64,000 bases of DNA, from assembly GCA_020723405.1 (NCBI GenBank), contig DYIY01000004.1, positions 62,001 through 126,000 of the forward strand, in the 5' to 3' direction. Positions 8,198 through 16,762 of this stretch are shown piece by piece. Position 1 is the first letter of the stretch. Each line of letters starts with the position of its first letter. The DNA is from Thiobacillus denitrificans (GTDB lineage: Bacteria > Pseudomonadota > Gammaproteobacteria > Burkholderiales > Thiobacillaceae). Made by a program: the position numbers and the translations under genes. The notes beneath the pieces are model-generated. The model searched no databases and had not been told where the DNA came from. It saw only the letters and a list, made by a program, of their open reading frames with translations.

Positions 8198-9319
8198 TCA
8201 TGGGCAAGCCGGGAGCACCGGATTGAGCAATACGGCCTCCACCCTGCCCTGGGGATTGATGCCTGCGCCCACGATCTGGCCCCGGCTGTTGATGTCGTTG
8301 GCGGTGGTCAGCAGCCAGCCCGTGGCTGAACCATCGGTGATCCGGTCCAGCAGGCGCACCATGCCCAGTGCGGCCGTCCAGAGGAAGGCCTCGGAGCCCA
8401 GATCCGTTTCGCTCCAGCCCACCACCTCGGCTCGGTCGTTGATGCCCGTGGCATAGCTTTCGCCCCGGCCGCCCGGCAGATCCCCCAGGCCGATCATGCC
8501 GTTGCTGGCATCCCAGAGAAAGGCTTCGAAGCCTTCCAGGGACGGGGAACGGCTCCCCCCCACCACCTGGCCCACGTTGTTGATGCCCAGGGCGATGCTG
8601 GTTTTCAAGGGCGGGTCGGGCAGGAATCCGATGCCCGCCATGCCGCTGCCGGAAGTCCAGTAGAAACCGTTGCCGAAACTGCCGGGCTCGACGGACAGGC
8701 CCACCACATGGCCGGCGTTGTTGATGTCCCGGGCCCGGCTCTCGAATATGCCGCCGGGAAGATCCCCCATGCCGAGCATGCCGTTGTGGGCGTCCCAGAT
8801 GAAGGCTTCGATGCCCGCATCCGTGTCGCTCCAGCCCACCACCTGGCCCAGGTTGTTGATGGCCAGCCCGGCACCCTCGAATCCGCCCCCCGCCAGATCC
8901 CCCAGGCCGACGATGCCGTTGACGGCGTCCCAGATGAAGGCTTCCTGGCCATTGCGCGACACGCCGTAACCGGTGACCTGGCCCAGGTCGTTGATGTCCC
9001 GTCCCCGGGTGTCCTGGAGCGAGGAGCCGGGCATGAGCCCCAGTCCGGCCAGGCCACCGGCCGGTGTCCAGACGAAGGCCTCGGTGCCCAGGGTATGGGT
9101 GGACTGGCCCGTCACCTCCCCCAAGTCGTTCAGGGCATAGGCCTCGCTGGCCAGCCCCTGGCCGAGCAAGCCCAGGGGGACCAGGGTGTAATCCGCCACT
9201 GCACCCTGCACGGGCAGCACCAGCGCCAGCAGGGCGGCGGCCCACTTGCCGCCAGGGCGAAAGCGGGAAAGGGGGCGATTCATCGAAGTGCTGCAAGGCA
9301 TGTGCGGTTCATTCCTCAT
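8198..9319 (-). CDS. Exported HAF-repeat protein 1
   Basis: The 373-residue protein has a signal peptide (GGKWAAALLALVLPVQGAVA) and then about seven HAF-type repeats of roughly 45 residues. Each repeat has the pattern EAFVW(D/T), a G-x-GLG or G-LGDLPGG turn, and a IN-x-x-GQVVG-S strand; for example IEAFIWDAHNGMLGMGDLPG. Repeats of this kind (probable extracellular repeat, HAF family) fold as beta-propeller-like structures in secreted proteins of unknown role. The ATG at 9319 overlaps the TGA of the upstream paralogue (ATGA), so the two are translationally coupled. No PEP-CTERM signal is seen at the C terminus. Confidence 0.86.
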   Translation of the reverse strand: MRNEPHMPCSTSMNRPLSRFRPGGKWAAALLALVLPVQGAVADYTLVPLGLLGQGLASEAYALNDLGEVTGQSTHTLGTEAFVWTPAGGLAGLGLMPGSSLQDTRGRDINDLGQVTGYGVSRNGQEAFIWDAVNGIVGLGDLAGGGFEGAGLAINNLGQVVGWSDTDAGIEAFIWDAHNGMLGMGDLPGGIFESRARDINNAGHVVGLSVEPGSFGNGFYWTSGSGMAGIGFLPDPPLKTSIALGINNVGQVVGGSRSPSLEGFEAFLWDASNGMIGLGDLPGGRGESYATGINDRAEVVGWSETDLGSEAFLWTAALGMVRLLDRITDGSATGWLLTTANDINSRGQIVGAGINPQGRVEAVLLNPVLPACP

Positions 9320-10401
9320 GGCAGACCCCTTAGAACATCGGCAACGGGCACCAGCAGGTAGGCTTCCTTCTGGCCCGCCGCGTTCAAGCCCTGCCCCACG
9401 ATCCAGCCCCGTTGATTGATGTCGGTGGCCGTCAGCAGGGTCCAGCCGGTGGCGGAGCCGTCGCTGACGGAATCCTGCAAAGTCCGCATGCCGCCCGCAG
9501 CATCCCAGATGAAGGCCTTGCTGCCCGCGGCGTCCTCGCTCCATCCCACCACCTGGCCGGGGGCGTTGACCGCCAGCGCCTGGCCGTTGACCCGGCCCCC
9601 CGCCAGGTCTCCCAGGGACACCATGCCGGCAACCGCATCCCAGCGCATGGCCTGGGTGCCCGTGGCGGTCCGGCCATATCCCACCACCACCCCGGTGTCG
9701 CTGAGGGCCTGGGCCGCCGCGCCCACCGTCCCCCCGGCCAGATCGCCCAGGCTTTGCAGACACCCGGCGCCGTTCCACAGGGTCGCTTCGGTGCCCCGGG
9801 CCGGCGAACCGTAACCCACCACCTGTCCGCCATTGCCGATATCCAGGGCCTGTCCCGTGACCCGGCCGCCTGCCAGATCCGGCAGGGCACGCATGCCGTT
9901 GACCCCATCCCAGATGAAGGCTTCGCTGCCCAGGGCGGACAGGCTGTAGCCCACGACCTCGTCGCGCACGTTGACCGCGTTGGCCACGCTCTGGAAGCGG
10001 CCACCGGGCAGATCCCCCAGGCCCTGCATGCCCTCCGTCTCGGTCCAGCGGAAGGCCTCCATGCCGGCGGGCGCATTGCCGAAACCCACGACCGTCCCCC
10101 GGTCGTTGATGTCCAGGGCCCGGCTCTCCGCCTTCCCCCCCGGCAGATCCCCCAGGGCGCGCAAGCCGCCGGCGGGGTCCCAGAGAAAAGCCAGGGTGCC
10201 GCCGGATGTGGTGCTGTAGCCCACCACCTGGCCCTGGGAGTTCAAGGCGTTGGCGCCGCTTTCGCTCAATCCCTGGGGGGTGGCACCGAGTATGCCCAGA
10301 GCCACCAGGGTATAAGCGTCCGCCATGGCCGGCATGGGCCAGAGCAGGACGAGTGATGCCGCCAGGGGGCAGACATGGCGTCGTGCGAAGAGCGTCATCA
10401 C
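9316..10401 (-). CDS. Exported HAF-repeat protein 2
   Basis: This 361-residue paralogue of the neighbouring HAF protein has a signal peptide (HVCPLAASLVLLWPMPAMA) followed by about seven repeats such as MEAFRWTETEGMQGLGDLPG and GSEAFIWDGVNGM. The two proteins share the mature N terminus (Y-TLV-LG-LG) and the C-terminal SDGSATGW-LLT-A-DIN-RG-IVG stretch, so they arose by tandem duplication. The start has a GAGGAG-like site (CTGAGGAGTC). It follows the SBBP-repeat gene by a 231-nt gap that shows no clear promoter or terminator. Confidence 0.87.
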   Translation of the reverse strand: MMTLFARRHVCPLAASLVLLWPMPAMADAYTLVALGILGATPQGLSESGANALNSQGQVVGYSTTSGGTLAFLWDPAGGLRALGDLPGGKAESRALDINDRGTVVGFGNAPAGMEAFRWTETEGMQGLGDLPGGRFQSVANAVNVRDEVVGYSLSALGSEAFIWDGVNGMRALPDLAGGRVTGQALDIGNGGQVVGYGSPARGTEATLWNGAGCLQSLGDLAGGTVGAAAQALSDTGVVVGYGRTATGTQAMRWDAVAGMVSLGDLAGGRVNGQALAVNAPGQVVGWSEDAAGSKAFIWDAAGGMRTLQDSVSDGSATGWTLLTATDINQRGWIVGQGLNAAGQKEAYLLVPVADVLRGLP

Positions 10402-10632
10402 GAAGACTCCTCAGGGGCTGTGGAGAAAGGCTTGCAAATGGCCATGGGTGCGCGGGCTTGGCCGCGGCTCCCCCAGGACTTCAGGGTAGCAGGCCCACGC
10501 CCGGCATGGACAGTGGCCGGGTTCACTGCGCTGGCTGTCTGGCCCATCCTCTTCTCCTTGGCATCCAAACCTTCCACCCGGCCCCCAGTCCCTCCCACCC
10601 GTCCGCAGCGGCATTGACTGCCGGCCGCCCGC

Positions 10633-12696
10633 TCAGGGTGCGATGCGCGAGACGAAGGCCCCACCGGCATCGCCTTGCAAAGGGTTGAGCAGGGGAAAGT
10701 CGGCGGAAGTGGTGCTGCCCACGATCGTGGCCACGCCGCTGGTATTGATGCCCATGGCGATGGACTCCTCGTCCCCGGTGCCGCCGAGATAGGTCGAATA
10801 GAGCAGCCGGGTACCCCGGTTGTTGATCTTCAGCACCACCGCGTCCTTGACCCCGGACAGGCTGGTCTGGACGGGCTTCACCAGGGGAAAGTCCGTGGAG
10901 TGGGTATAGCCGCTGACGAATACGTTGCCCTGGGCATCCACCACCATGGCGGAACCTTCGTCGTCATCCGACCCGCCGATGTAGGTGGAATACACCACCC
11001 GGTCCAGGGTGCTGTTGATGCGCAGCAGGAACATGTCCCCACCTCCGGCCAACTGGCTTTGCAGGGCGCTCACGGCGGGAAAATTGGTGGACTGGGTGTT
11101 GCCGGTGACGAAAATGTTGCCCCGGGCATCCAGGTCGATGGCCCGGCCCTTCTCGGTGCTGGCGCCTCCCCATAGGGTGGAAAAGGCCAGTTGGCCGCTG
11201 CCGTCGAACTTGCTGACGAACACGTCGCCCCGGCCCCGGTAGGTGTTCTGCAGGGGATTGAGCAAGGGGAAATCGGGCGAATCCGCCCGGCCGGTGATGA
11301 ACACATTGCCAGCGCCGTCGAGTTTCATGGCCCGGGGCTTGTCATCGCCGGTACCACCGAAATAGGTGGAAAAGAGGAGGTTTGCCCCACGTGCATCCAG
11401 TTTGGAAAGGAGGCCGTCCAGCCCCCCCATCGGATGATCCATGTAGGCGTTGGCCACCGGGAAGCCGGGGGCCTCGGTATAGCCCAGGATGTAGGCGTTG
11501 CCGGAGCGGTCGACGGCAATGGTGGGCCCGGATTCGCTGGGCACTGAGCCGGTGGGCGTCTCCAGGTCGGGTCCCCCCAGATAGGTGGAATAGACCAATC
11601 GGGAGCCGGCGGGGTCCAGCTTGGCCACGTAAAAATCGGACTGCCCGACCAAATTGGGCTGAAGGGGGTTTTTCAGGGGGAAGTCCACGGAGGTGGTACG
11701 CCCGGTCACATACATGGCCCCCCCGCTGTCCACGTGGATGCCCGCGCCGATGGAACCACCGTTGGTTTCTTCGCCGGTGCCCCCCAGGTAGGTGACGAAC
11801 TCGTAATAGCTGGCATCGGGGGCCAGTTTGGCGATGAAGGCATCGGTGCCCCCGGCGGGCAATGGCTGGAGCACTCCGGATGCGGTGGGCAGCCCCGTGT
11901 AGGCAGTGTGGCCGTAGAGATAGGCGGCGCCGTTGTCCGCCACCTTCACGTCCTTGATGCTGGTGAGCGCATCGCCAAGATAAGAGGAAAAGGTCAGCAC
12001 CGGGTCGATGACCAGGGGCTTGCCGGCATCATGGGCCGCCACCTGGAAGCCCACGGAACCATCGTCGTTGAAGCGGAAGGCGGCAGGCACCGCCACGGGC
12101 CCTGCGGGTCCGTCCTGGAAGGCCAGCGGCGCACGTTGCACCACCTCTCCGTCAGCCAGGGAGAGGATCAGATCCCCCCGGTCGTTGAGGCGCATGCCGG
12201 ACATGCCCTGGAAGCCCAGGCGGATGGCGCCGGGATCGGCCCCCGGGGCCACCACGAAGTCATACTCCAGACGGGCATCCTGGGCCGGGTGATAGACCAG
12301 GTCGATGCCGGGATAGACCCCGGACTGGCGCACCTGGGCGAAATGGGGCACGTCCCGTTTCCAGTCCGCCTCCCGATTGCCCACCAGATAGTGGCTGCGG
12401 GTGGGCAGGGGCTGTTCGGCAGTGAATCCGGTCCCACGGCTCGCCCCGAGCAGATTCATGGCCAACTGGGCTTTCCCACCCGCCGCCACCCAGACGGCCT
12501 GGTTCGCCTTGAGAAACAGGGCGCCGCTCTGGCTGCGCACCAGGAAATCCACTTCCGGCGTCTCCTGGCCGACATTCCGCTCGAAGCTCACCGGCACGCG
12601 CAGAGCCTGGGCCTCGGGCAGGGCCTGGGCCTGTCCCACCTGGCAGCCACAGGCCAGGGCCAGGGCGGTATAGCGATGCATTGATTGGATTTGCAT
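10633..12696 (-). CDS. Exported SBBP (seven-bladed beta-propeller) repeat protein
   Basis: The 687-residue protein has a short signal region (TALALACGCQVGQAQA), an N-terminal beta domain of about 220 residues ending near KPLVIDPVLTFSSYLG, then tandem SBBP repeats. The repeats recur as DAFIAKL or DVFVSKFD, then LVYSTYLGG, then VD-x-GN-xYI-G-T-S-DFP, and cover the rest of the chain. SBBP proteins are exported beta-propellers of unknown role, commonly adhesive or surface-bound by inference. I chose ATG 12696 because AAGGGG lies 8 nt upstream. It follows the cytochrome gene by 79 nt, across a strong hairpin. Confidence 0.87.
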   Translation of the reverse strand: MQIQSMHRYTALALACGCQVGQAQALPEAQALRVPVSFERNVGQETPEVDFLVRSQSGALFLKANQAVWVAAGGKAQLAMNLLGASRGTGFTAEQPLPTRSHYLVGNREADWKRDVPHFAQVRQSGVYPGIDLVYHPAQDARLEYDFVVAPGADPGAIRLGFQGMSGMRLNDRGDLILSLADGEVVQRAPLAFQDGPAGPVAVPAAFRFNDDGSVGFQVAAHDAGKPLVIDPVLTFSSYLGDALTSIKDVKVADNGAAYLYGHTAYTGLPTASGVLQPLPAGGTDAFIAKLAPDASYYEFVTYLGGTGEETNGGSIGAGIHVDSGGAMYVTGRTTSVDFPLKNPLQPNLVGQSDFYVAKLDPAGSRLVYSTYLGGPDLETPTGSVPSESGPTIAVDRSGNAYILGYTEAPGFPVANAYMDHPMGGLDGLLSKLDARGANLLFSTYFGGTGDDKPRAMKLDGAGNVFITGRADSPDFPLLNPLQNTYRGRGDVFVSKFDGSGQLAFSTLWGGASTEKGRAIDLDARGNIFVTGNTQSTNFPAVSALQSQLAGGGDMFLLRINSTLDRVVYSTYIGGSDDDEGSAMVVDAQGNVFVSGYTHSTDFPLVKPVQTSLSGVKDAVVLKINNRGTRLLYSTYLGGTGDEESIAMGINTSGVATIVGSTTSADFPLLNPLQGDAGGAFVSRIAP

Positions 12697-12742
12697 TTTT
12701 TCCCCTTCACGGTGCCGGGTCATGCACCGACTGTTTTCTTAC

Positions 12743-12768
12743 GGGTGGGGGCGGATCGCCCCCATCCC
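12743..12768 (-). other. GC-rich stem-loop between cytochrome and SBBP genes
   Basis: GGGGGCG and CGCCCCC form a perfect stem around a 3-nt loop, extended by a T-A pair and a GGG/CCC pair across a one-base bulge. It lies 7 nt past the cytochrome stop codon. No T run follows, so it may stabilise the upstream mRNA or act as a weak terminator. Confidence 0.5.
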
Positions 12769-12775
12769 ATTCCCG

Positions 12776-15604
12776 TTATTGAATGCGGCTGTCGCTGTAA
12801 TCCAGGATGCCGTCCAGATCCCGGTCGATGCCGATGCGGGTTTCGCTGCCCTTGGGCACCACCGTGAAGGTGATCTCGGCACCCGCCAGGGCAGCCAGCC
12901 GCAAAGTGTCCACCGTGGTGGTCTCACTGCTCCGATCGCTTTGCAGCACCCCGCCGCTCTGGTAGGCAAAGCCCCGTTTCCGGCCGTTCCAGATGCCGTG
13001 GGCCACCAGGCCCACCCTGCCGGCATCGGCCATGGCGGTGAACTGGCCCAGGGTGGCGGTCAGACCAGCATCCAGATTGTTGCTGCCATCGAAGGTGATC
13101 TGCCGGCCCACCGCGGCGTGGGCATCCTTGCTCAGGGTGCCCGGGGGCTCCTCCAGGCTGTCGTGGGTACCCATGGGCAGATCGGAGCCGGAGAAGCTCA
13201 TCAGGAAGGCGACGATGTCCGAGGTCTCCTGGTCGTTCTCGATGCCCACGAAGCGGCCGATGAACTTGTCCAGGGTGTCCGAACCATCATGGAAGAAGCC
13301 GAAACCCGAGAGGCTGCGGGCGTTCTTCAAGGTGAAGCCGCGCTTGTCGTACAGGTTGCGCAGTTGCGGCACCTTGAAGGTGTTCACCTGGTTGTCGCTG
13401 CCGAACAGCAGGCCGGTGATCATCAGGTTGGTTTCGTTCTTGGGACCGGGCAGGTTGTCCACGTACGTACCGGAGCCCGCCTGGGGGAAGGTGTTCACGT
13501 CCCCCACGAAGGTCACGTTGGCCCCCATGCCGGTGGGCAGGGTGTGGCACATGGCGCAGGGATTGTCGCGGCGCTGGCTGCCCCCCGGTCCGGCCATGTG
13601 GGAGGGCCGGGTGCGGAACAGGTTGAGTCCGTTGACCGCGTTGCCGGGCAGCATGGGGGATCCGGCCGTGATGCCGCCGCCCCCGCCCAGGGCAAAGCGC
13701 CCGAAGGACTCCTGCCATTTCAGGTCCAGGCTGGTGGGCAGGGTATTGTCCAGGTTGCGGTAGGGGTTGGGGGGCAGATGGATGCTGGACAGGAAATCCT
13801 CGAACTGCTGCATCTCGGCGTCGGTGATCAGGCTGGGCCGTCCCTGCAGACCGGTGAAGGCTCCGTTGAACTCCTCCACGCCCTTCTTGTCGCCCCGCCA
13901 GTGGTGGGGTTCGTGGCCGATGATGTCCTGGAGGGTCTGGGTGGTCATGGGCCCCTTCATGGGATGGTAGTCGTGGCATTCCCGCTCGCCTTCGACGCCC
14001 ATGCCGCAGTTGCGGTCGGCCACCCCGACCATGTCGCCGGCCGGGTTGCCCAGATCCCAGCCCAGGCGGTCCATGCGCCCGTCCACGTGGCAGGAACCAC
14101 AGGATGCCTGCCCCAGGCCGGAGGTGGAAGTGGTGTTGTAGAGGAACTTGCGCCCGTCCTTGATGTAGGCCGGCGTGGGATCGAACAGGCTCACCGTGCT
14201 CTGCACCCGATTGTTGCGGGTGTTGATGACGCTCACCGTGGAACTGAAGCGGTTCAGCACGTAGGCCTTGCCCCGGGCGGCGTCCAGGCTCAGACCGGTG
14301 GGGCCTTCGCCGACCTTGATGGGGCTCCCCACCCGGTTGCCGGAACCGTCGATGACCACCACATTGTTGGAACCCATGCCGGCCAGGTAGCCCCGGGTCC
14401 CCTGGGCATTCCACTTGATGGCCCGGGGATCGCCGATGGACTGGTCCGCCAGGCCCTGGCTGAAGGTGGCCGGACTGGCCTGCTGGGCAATCTGGGTGTC
14501 GGAGTAGTCCAGATGGGGATTGATGTCCAGCACGGTGGGTGCGGCAGGAGCGGCCGTGCTGCCCGTGGCCATCTTCACCCGCACGAAACGGCCCTTGAGC
14601 ACGGGCTCGAAGCGGATTTCGTTGGTGGCATCCGTGCCCACCACGGTGACCTCGCCGCTGGGTTTCACGTCCAGGGCCATGCAGATGTTCATCATGCCGG
14701 TCAGGTAGGACACCCCCAGGGTGTTGGCATCGATGACCGCCACGTCGTTGTCCACCACGTCCCAGCCGGTGATGCGGTCGGTATTGTTGGCCCGGGAGCC
14801 GGTGATCCAGTCGGTCCAGTCGGCATTGTTGCCGTCCATCCAGCGGCCCTCGGCGTTCTTGCGCACGATGAGGCCCATCTTGGGCGGCTCCACGGGCAGG
14901 GCGGGATTGATGGGGGGATTGAATTCGATGCCGTCGTTGGGCGGCGGGTTCTGCCCGGCATAGGGGCCGGATTGGCTGCTCACCGGGCTGGACCCCTGGT
15001 GGACGCCCAGGATGGTGGTAGCGTTATTGGACTCATAAACGGCGGCATAGACCTTGGTGCCATCCGGGCTCACGGCCAACTGACGGGGATCCTCGCCTTC
15101 GATCTCGATGTGCACCGGCGGGGCGGAAAGGTCGGCGGTATCAAAGACGCTGATCTTGTTTTCCTGGGAAATGGTCACGAAAGCCCGCTGGGGTGCGCCG
15201 GCAAAGATCACGTCGGTGGGTTCGTCCCCGGTTTGCAAGGTACGGGTGACGTTCAGGGTGCTCAGGTTGACCACGCTGATGGAATCGGAAATGTGATTGA
15301 CCACCCACACTTCGCTATTGCTGCGGGCCCGCACGCTGACCGGATCCAGGCCCACGGGCACGGAACCCAGCTTGCGCATGGGTGAAACCGTGAGATCAAA
15401 GACTTCCAGGCGATTGTCGGAAGTATTCAGCACCAGCAGGCGGGTGCCATCCGGAGTCATGGCAATGGGCGAAACCTGGGGCGTTTCGAAATTCACGAAA
15501 GCCAGGGGATTGTCCTGGTTTTCATAGGAAACGGCATTCAGGGTGAAAAAAGAACCCAGGACAATTGCCAGGGTTGAACGTTTCCAGCCGGATCGAGTCA
15601 TCAT
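12776..15604 (-). CDS. Exported YVTN beta-propeller di-haem cytochrome c
   Basis: The 942-residue protein has a signal peptide (WKRSTLAIVLGSFFTLNAVS), an N-terminal YVTN-type propeller (repeats such as VSPIAMTPDGTRLLVLNTSD and DPRQLAVSPDGTKVYAAVYE), more propeller blades around 400-480, and a C-terminal cytochrome part. Haem-binding CxxCH motifs are CGSCH at about 502-506 and CAMCH at about 683-687. His-rich segments (CHDYHP, GHEPHHW) lie between the two haem motifs. The layout resembles di-haem peroxidase or RoxA-like proteins, but the substrate is unknown. The start is ATG 15604 or the adjacent ATG 15601, with GAGGG upstream. It has its own sigma-54 promoter. Confidence 0.85.
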   Translation of the reverse strand: MMTRSGWKRSTLAIVLGSFFTLNAVSYENQDNPLAFVNFETPQVSPIAMTPDGTRLLVLNTSDNRLEVFDLTVSPMRKLGSVPVGLDPVSVRARSNSEVWVVNHISDSISVVNLSTLNVTRTLQTGDEPTDVIFAGAPQRAFVTISQENKISVFDTADLSAPPVHIEIEGEDPRQLAVSPDGTKVYAAVYESNNATTILGVHQGSSPVSSQSGPYAGQNPPPNDGIEFNPPINPALPVEPPKMGLIVRKNAEGRWMDGNNADWTDWITGSRANNTDRITGWDVVDNDVAVIDANTLGVSYLTGMMNICMALDVKPSGEVTVVGTDATNEIRFEPVLKGRFVRVKMATGSTAAPAAPTVLDINPHLDYSDTQIAQQASPATFSQGLADQSIGDPRAIKWNAQGTRGYLAGMGSNNVVVIDGSGNRVGSPIKVGEGPTGLSLDAARGKAYVLNRFSSTVSVINTRNNRVQSTVSLFDPTPAYIKDGRKFLYNTTSTSGLGQASCGSCHVDGRMDRLGWDLGNPAGDMVGVADRNCGMGVEGERECHDYHPMKGPMTTQTLQDIIGHEPHHWRGDKKGVEEFNGAFTGLQGRPSLITDAEMQQFEDFLSSIHLPPNPYRNLDNTLPTSLDLKWQESFGRFALGGGGGITAGSPMLPGNAVNGLNLFRTRPSHMAGPGGSQRRDNPCAMCHTLPTGMGANVTFVGDVNTFPQAGSGTYVDNLPGPKNETNLMITGLLFGSDNQVNTFKVPQLRNLYDKRGFTLKNARSLSGFGFFHDGSDTLDKFIGRFVGIENDQETSDIVAFLMSFSGSDLPMGTHDSLEEPPGTLSKDAHAAVGRQITFDGSNNLDAGLTATLGQFTAMADAGRVGLVAHGIWNGRKRGFAYQSGGVLQSDRSSETTTVDTLRLAALAGAEITFTVVPKGSETRIGIDRDLDGILDYSDSRIQ

Positions 15605-15636
15605 TTTTTCCCTCACAGTGCGAACCGCCGCAGAAC

Positions 15637-15653
15637 TGCAAGGTTCATGCCAT
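15637..15653 (-). promoter_or_regulatory. Sigma-54 (RpoN) promoter of the propeller-cytochrome gene
   Basis: The minus strand reads ATGGCATGAACCTTGCA, a GG-N10-GC element with a perfect TTGCA and one mismatch in TGGCACG. The start of transcription would fall near 15625, about 20 nt before the ATG, leaving room for the GAGGG ribosome-binding site. Confidence 0.72.
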
Positions 15654-16066
15654 CTATTATTTTTATTTCATTTCAGGCTGTTAGGATTATCCCTACATCG
15701 CCTCTGCATTGAATCAGTAAGCAATTCCGACAATCCCGGCCCAACGAATAAGCAATCGCTGATATTCTAAATAAATTAAAATAATCAAAAGACCTGTTTA
15801 TCGACTTCAATAGAGACCATGGTAATACTGATGATTTATTCGCCTGATTGGCAGATAAGTTCAGATTATGATTTGAATCACATATCCAAAGGCATAGACC
15901 AAGCCCCAATCGCTGGGTTTTGGCCCCTCCAAACCGTGTAAAAGATTCCGACACCCGGTTCGGGGCGGGCCGGTCCTGCGCCCCATCACCGGCAAGCCGC
16001 CCGCAGACCACCACCTCACCCCCGTGGGGTGGGGTGGGCCACCCTGCCGGCGGCCCGGCCCATGAG
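15654..16066. other. AT-rich intergenic region, no gene seen
   Basis: Positions 15654 to about 15900 are strikingly AT-rich compared with the rest of the window, and the remainder is GC-rich. The AT-rich part lies directly upstream of a sigma-54 promoter on the minus strand, where enhancer-binding-protein sites and bendable DNA are expected. The open frames here are short and have no signal peptide, motif or ribosome-binding site. I see no clear terminator for the FHA gene; a G/C-rich imperfect hairpin at about 16013-16040 has no T run. Confidence 0.5.
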
Positions 16067-16753
16067 CTACTTCAAATAGAAGCTGTAGCGATCCTTGCCC
16101 ACTTCGATGACGTCGTCGCTTTCCAGGAGCTTCCAGGCCTCGCCGATGTTCTCGCCGTTCACCCGCACCACCGCCTGGCGGGACACCCGCATGACCATGT
16201 AGCCCTGGGGCCGGCGCAGGACGGCGGCCGGGGTCACCCCCTCAGCCCGGGCCAGGGGCACCACGATCTTGTCCAGGTCGATGTGCCAGCCCGCTTGGCT
16301 GCCCGCCACCCCGAGCAGGGCGGCGGGTTGGCAGGTCAGGCCCGTTTCCCGGGTGGTGTTGACCCGGGGCGCGTCATTCCGGCTGGCATAGCTGCCCACC
16401 AGGGCTGCGGAGAGCATGTCCTGGCCGGCGATCATGGTGCGGTCCACGTCCATGTCCTTCTGGGCCCGCTGGTTCAGGTACTCCAACCGGTAGGCGCCCA
16501 GTTGCACCACGTCGTGGTCCTGGAGGATGTGGCGGTTGACCACCTCGCCGTTGACCATGGTGCCGTTGGTGCTGCCCAGGTCTTCCAGGATGTCGTCGTT
16601 GCCCAGGGAAAAGATGGCCAGATGCTGCTTGCTCACCGCCGGGTCGTCCAGGCGGACGTGGCAGTCTCCATCGCGGCCGATGACCAGCCGCTCCCCCCCC
16701 AGGGGACGATAGGTGGGCATGGTGCCGGGCTTGCTGATGAGTAGTTGTGCCAT
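16067..16753 (-). CDS. FHA-domain protein
   Basis: The 228-residue cytoplasmic protein has an N-terminal FHA domain: ERLVIGRDGDCHVRLDDPAVSKQH, with the GR, S-x-x-H and LGSTNGTMVNG motifs, which binds phosphothreonine peptides. A second, degenerate FHA-like region follows about residues 130-228 (VMRVSRQAVVRVNGENI). The start at ATG 16753 has GGAGAGGG upstream. It follows the PP2C phosphatase gene by 9 nt, so the pair form an operon and probably act on the same phospho-signal. No Ser/Thr kinase gene is visible nearby. Confidence 0.92.
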   Translation of the reverse strand: MAQLLISKPGTMPTYRPLGGERLVIGRDGDCHVRLDDPAVSKQHLAIFSLGNDDILEDLGSTNGTMVNGEVVNRHILQDHDVVQLGAYRLEYLNQRAQKDMDVDRTMIAGQDMLSAALVGSYASRNDAPRVNTTRETGLTCQPAALLGVAGSQAGWHIDLDKIVVPLARAEGVTPAAVLRRPQGYMVMRVSRQAVVRVNGENIGEAWKLLESDDVIEVGKDRYSFYLK

Positions 16754-16762
16754 GACCCTCTC

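Noticed and set aside
8198-10401. PEP-CTERM signals on the HAF proteins
   Set aside because: The C termini lack a PEP motif, a hydrophobic helix and a basic tail.
10402-10632. A c-di-GMP riboswitch or sigma-54 promoter before the HAF genes
   Set aside because: No GEMM-type conserved core is seen, and TGGCCATTTGCAAGC fits GG-N10-GC only with a poor -12 element.
12722-15385. An 887-codon plus-strand frame antisense to the cytochrome gene
   Set aside because: Composition is typical of an antisense shadow (Gly/His/Val/Ala rich) and the minus strand has CxxCH motifs and a signal peptide.
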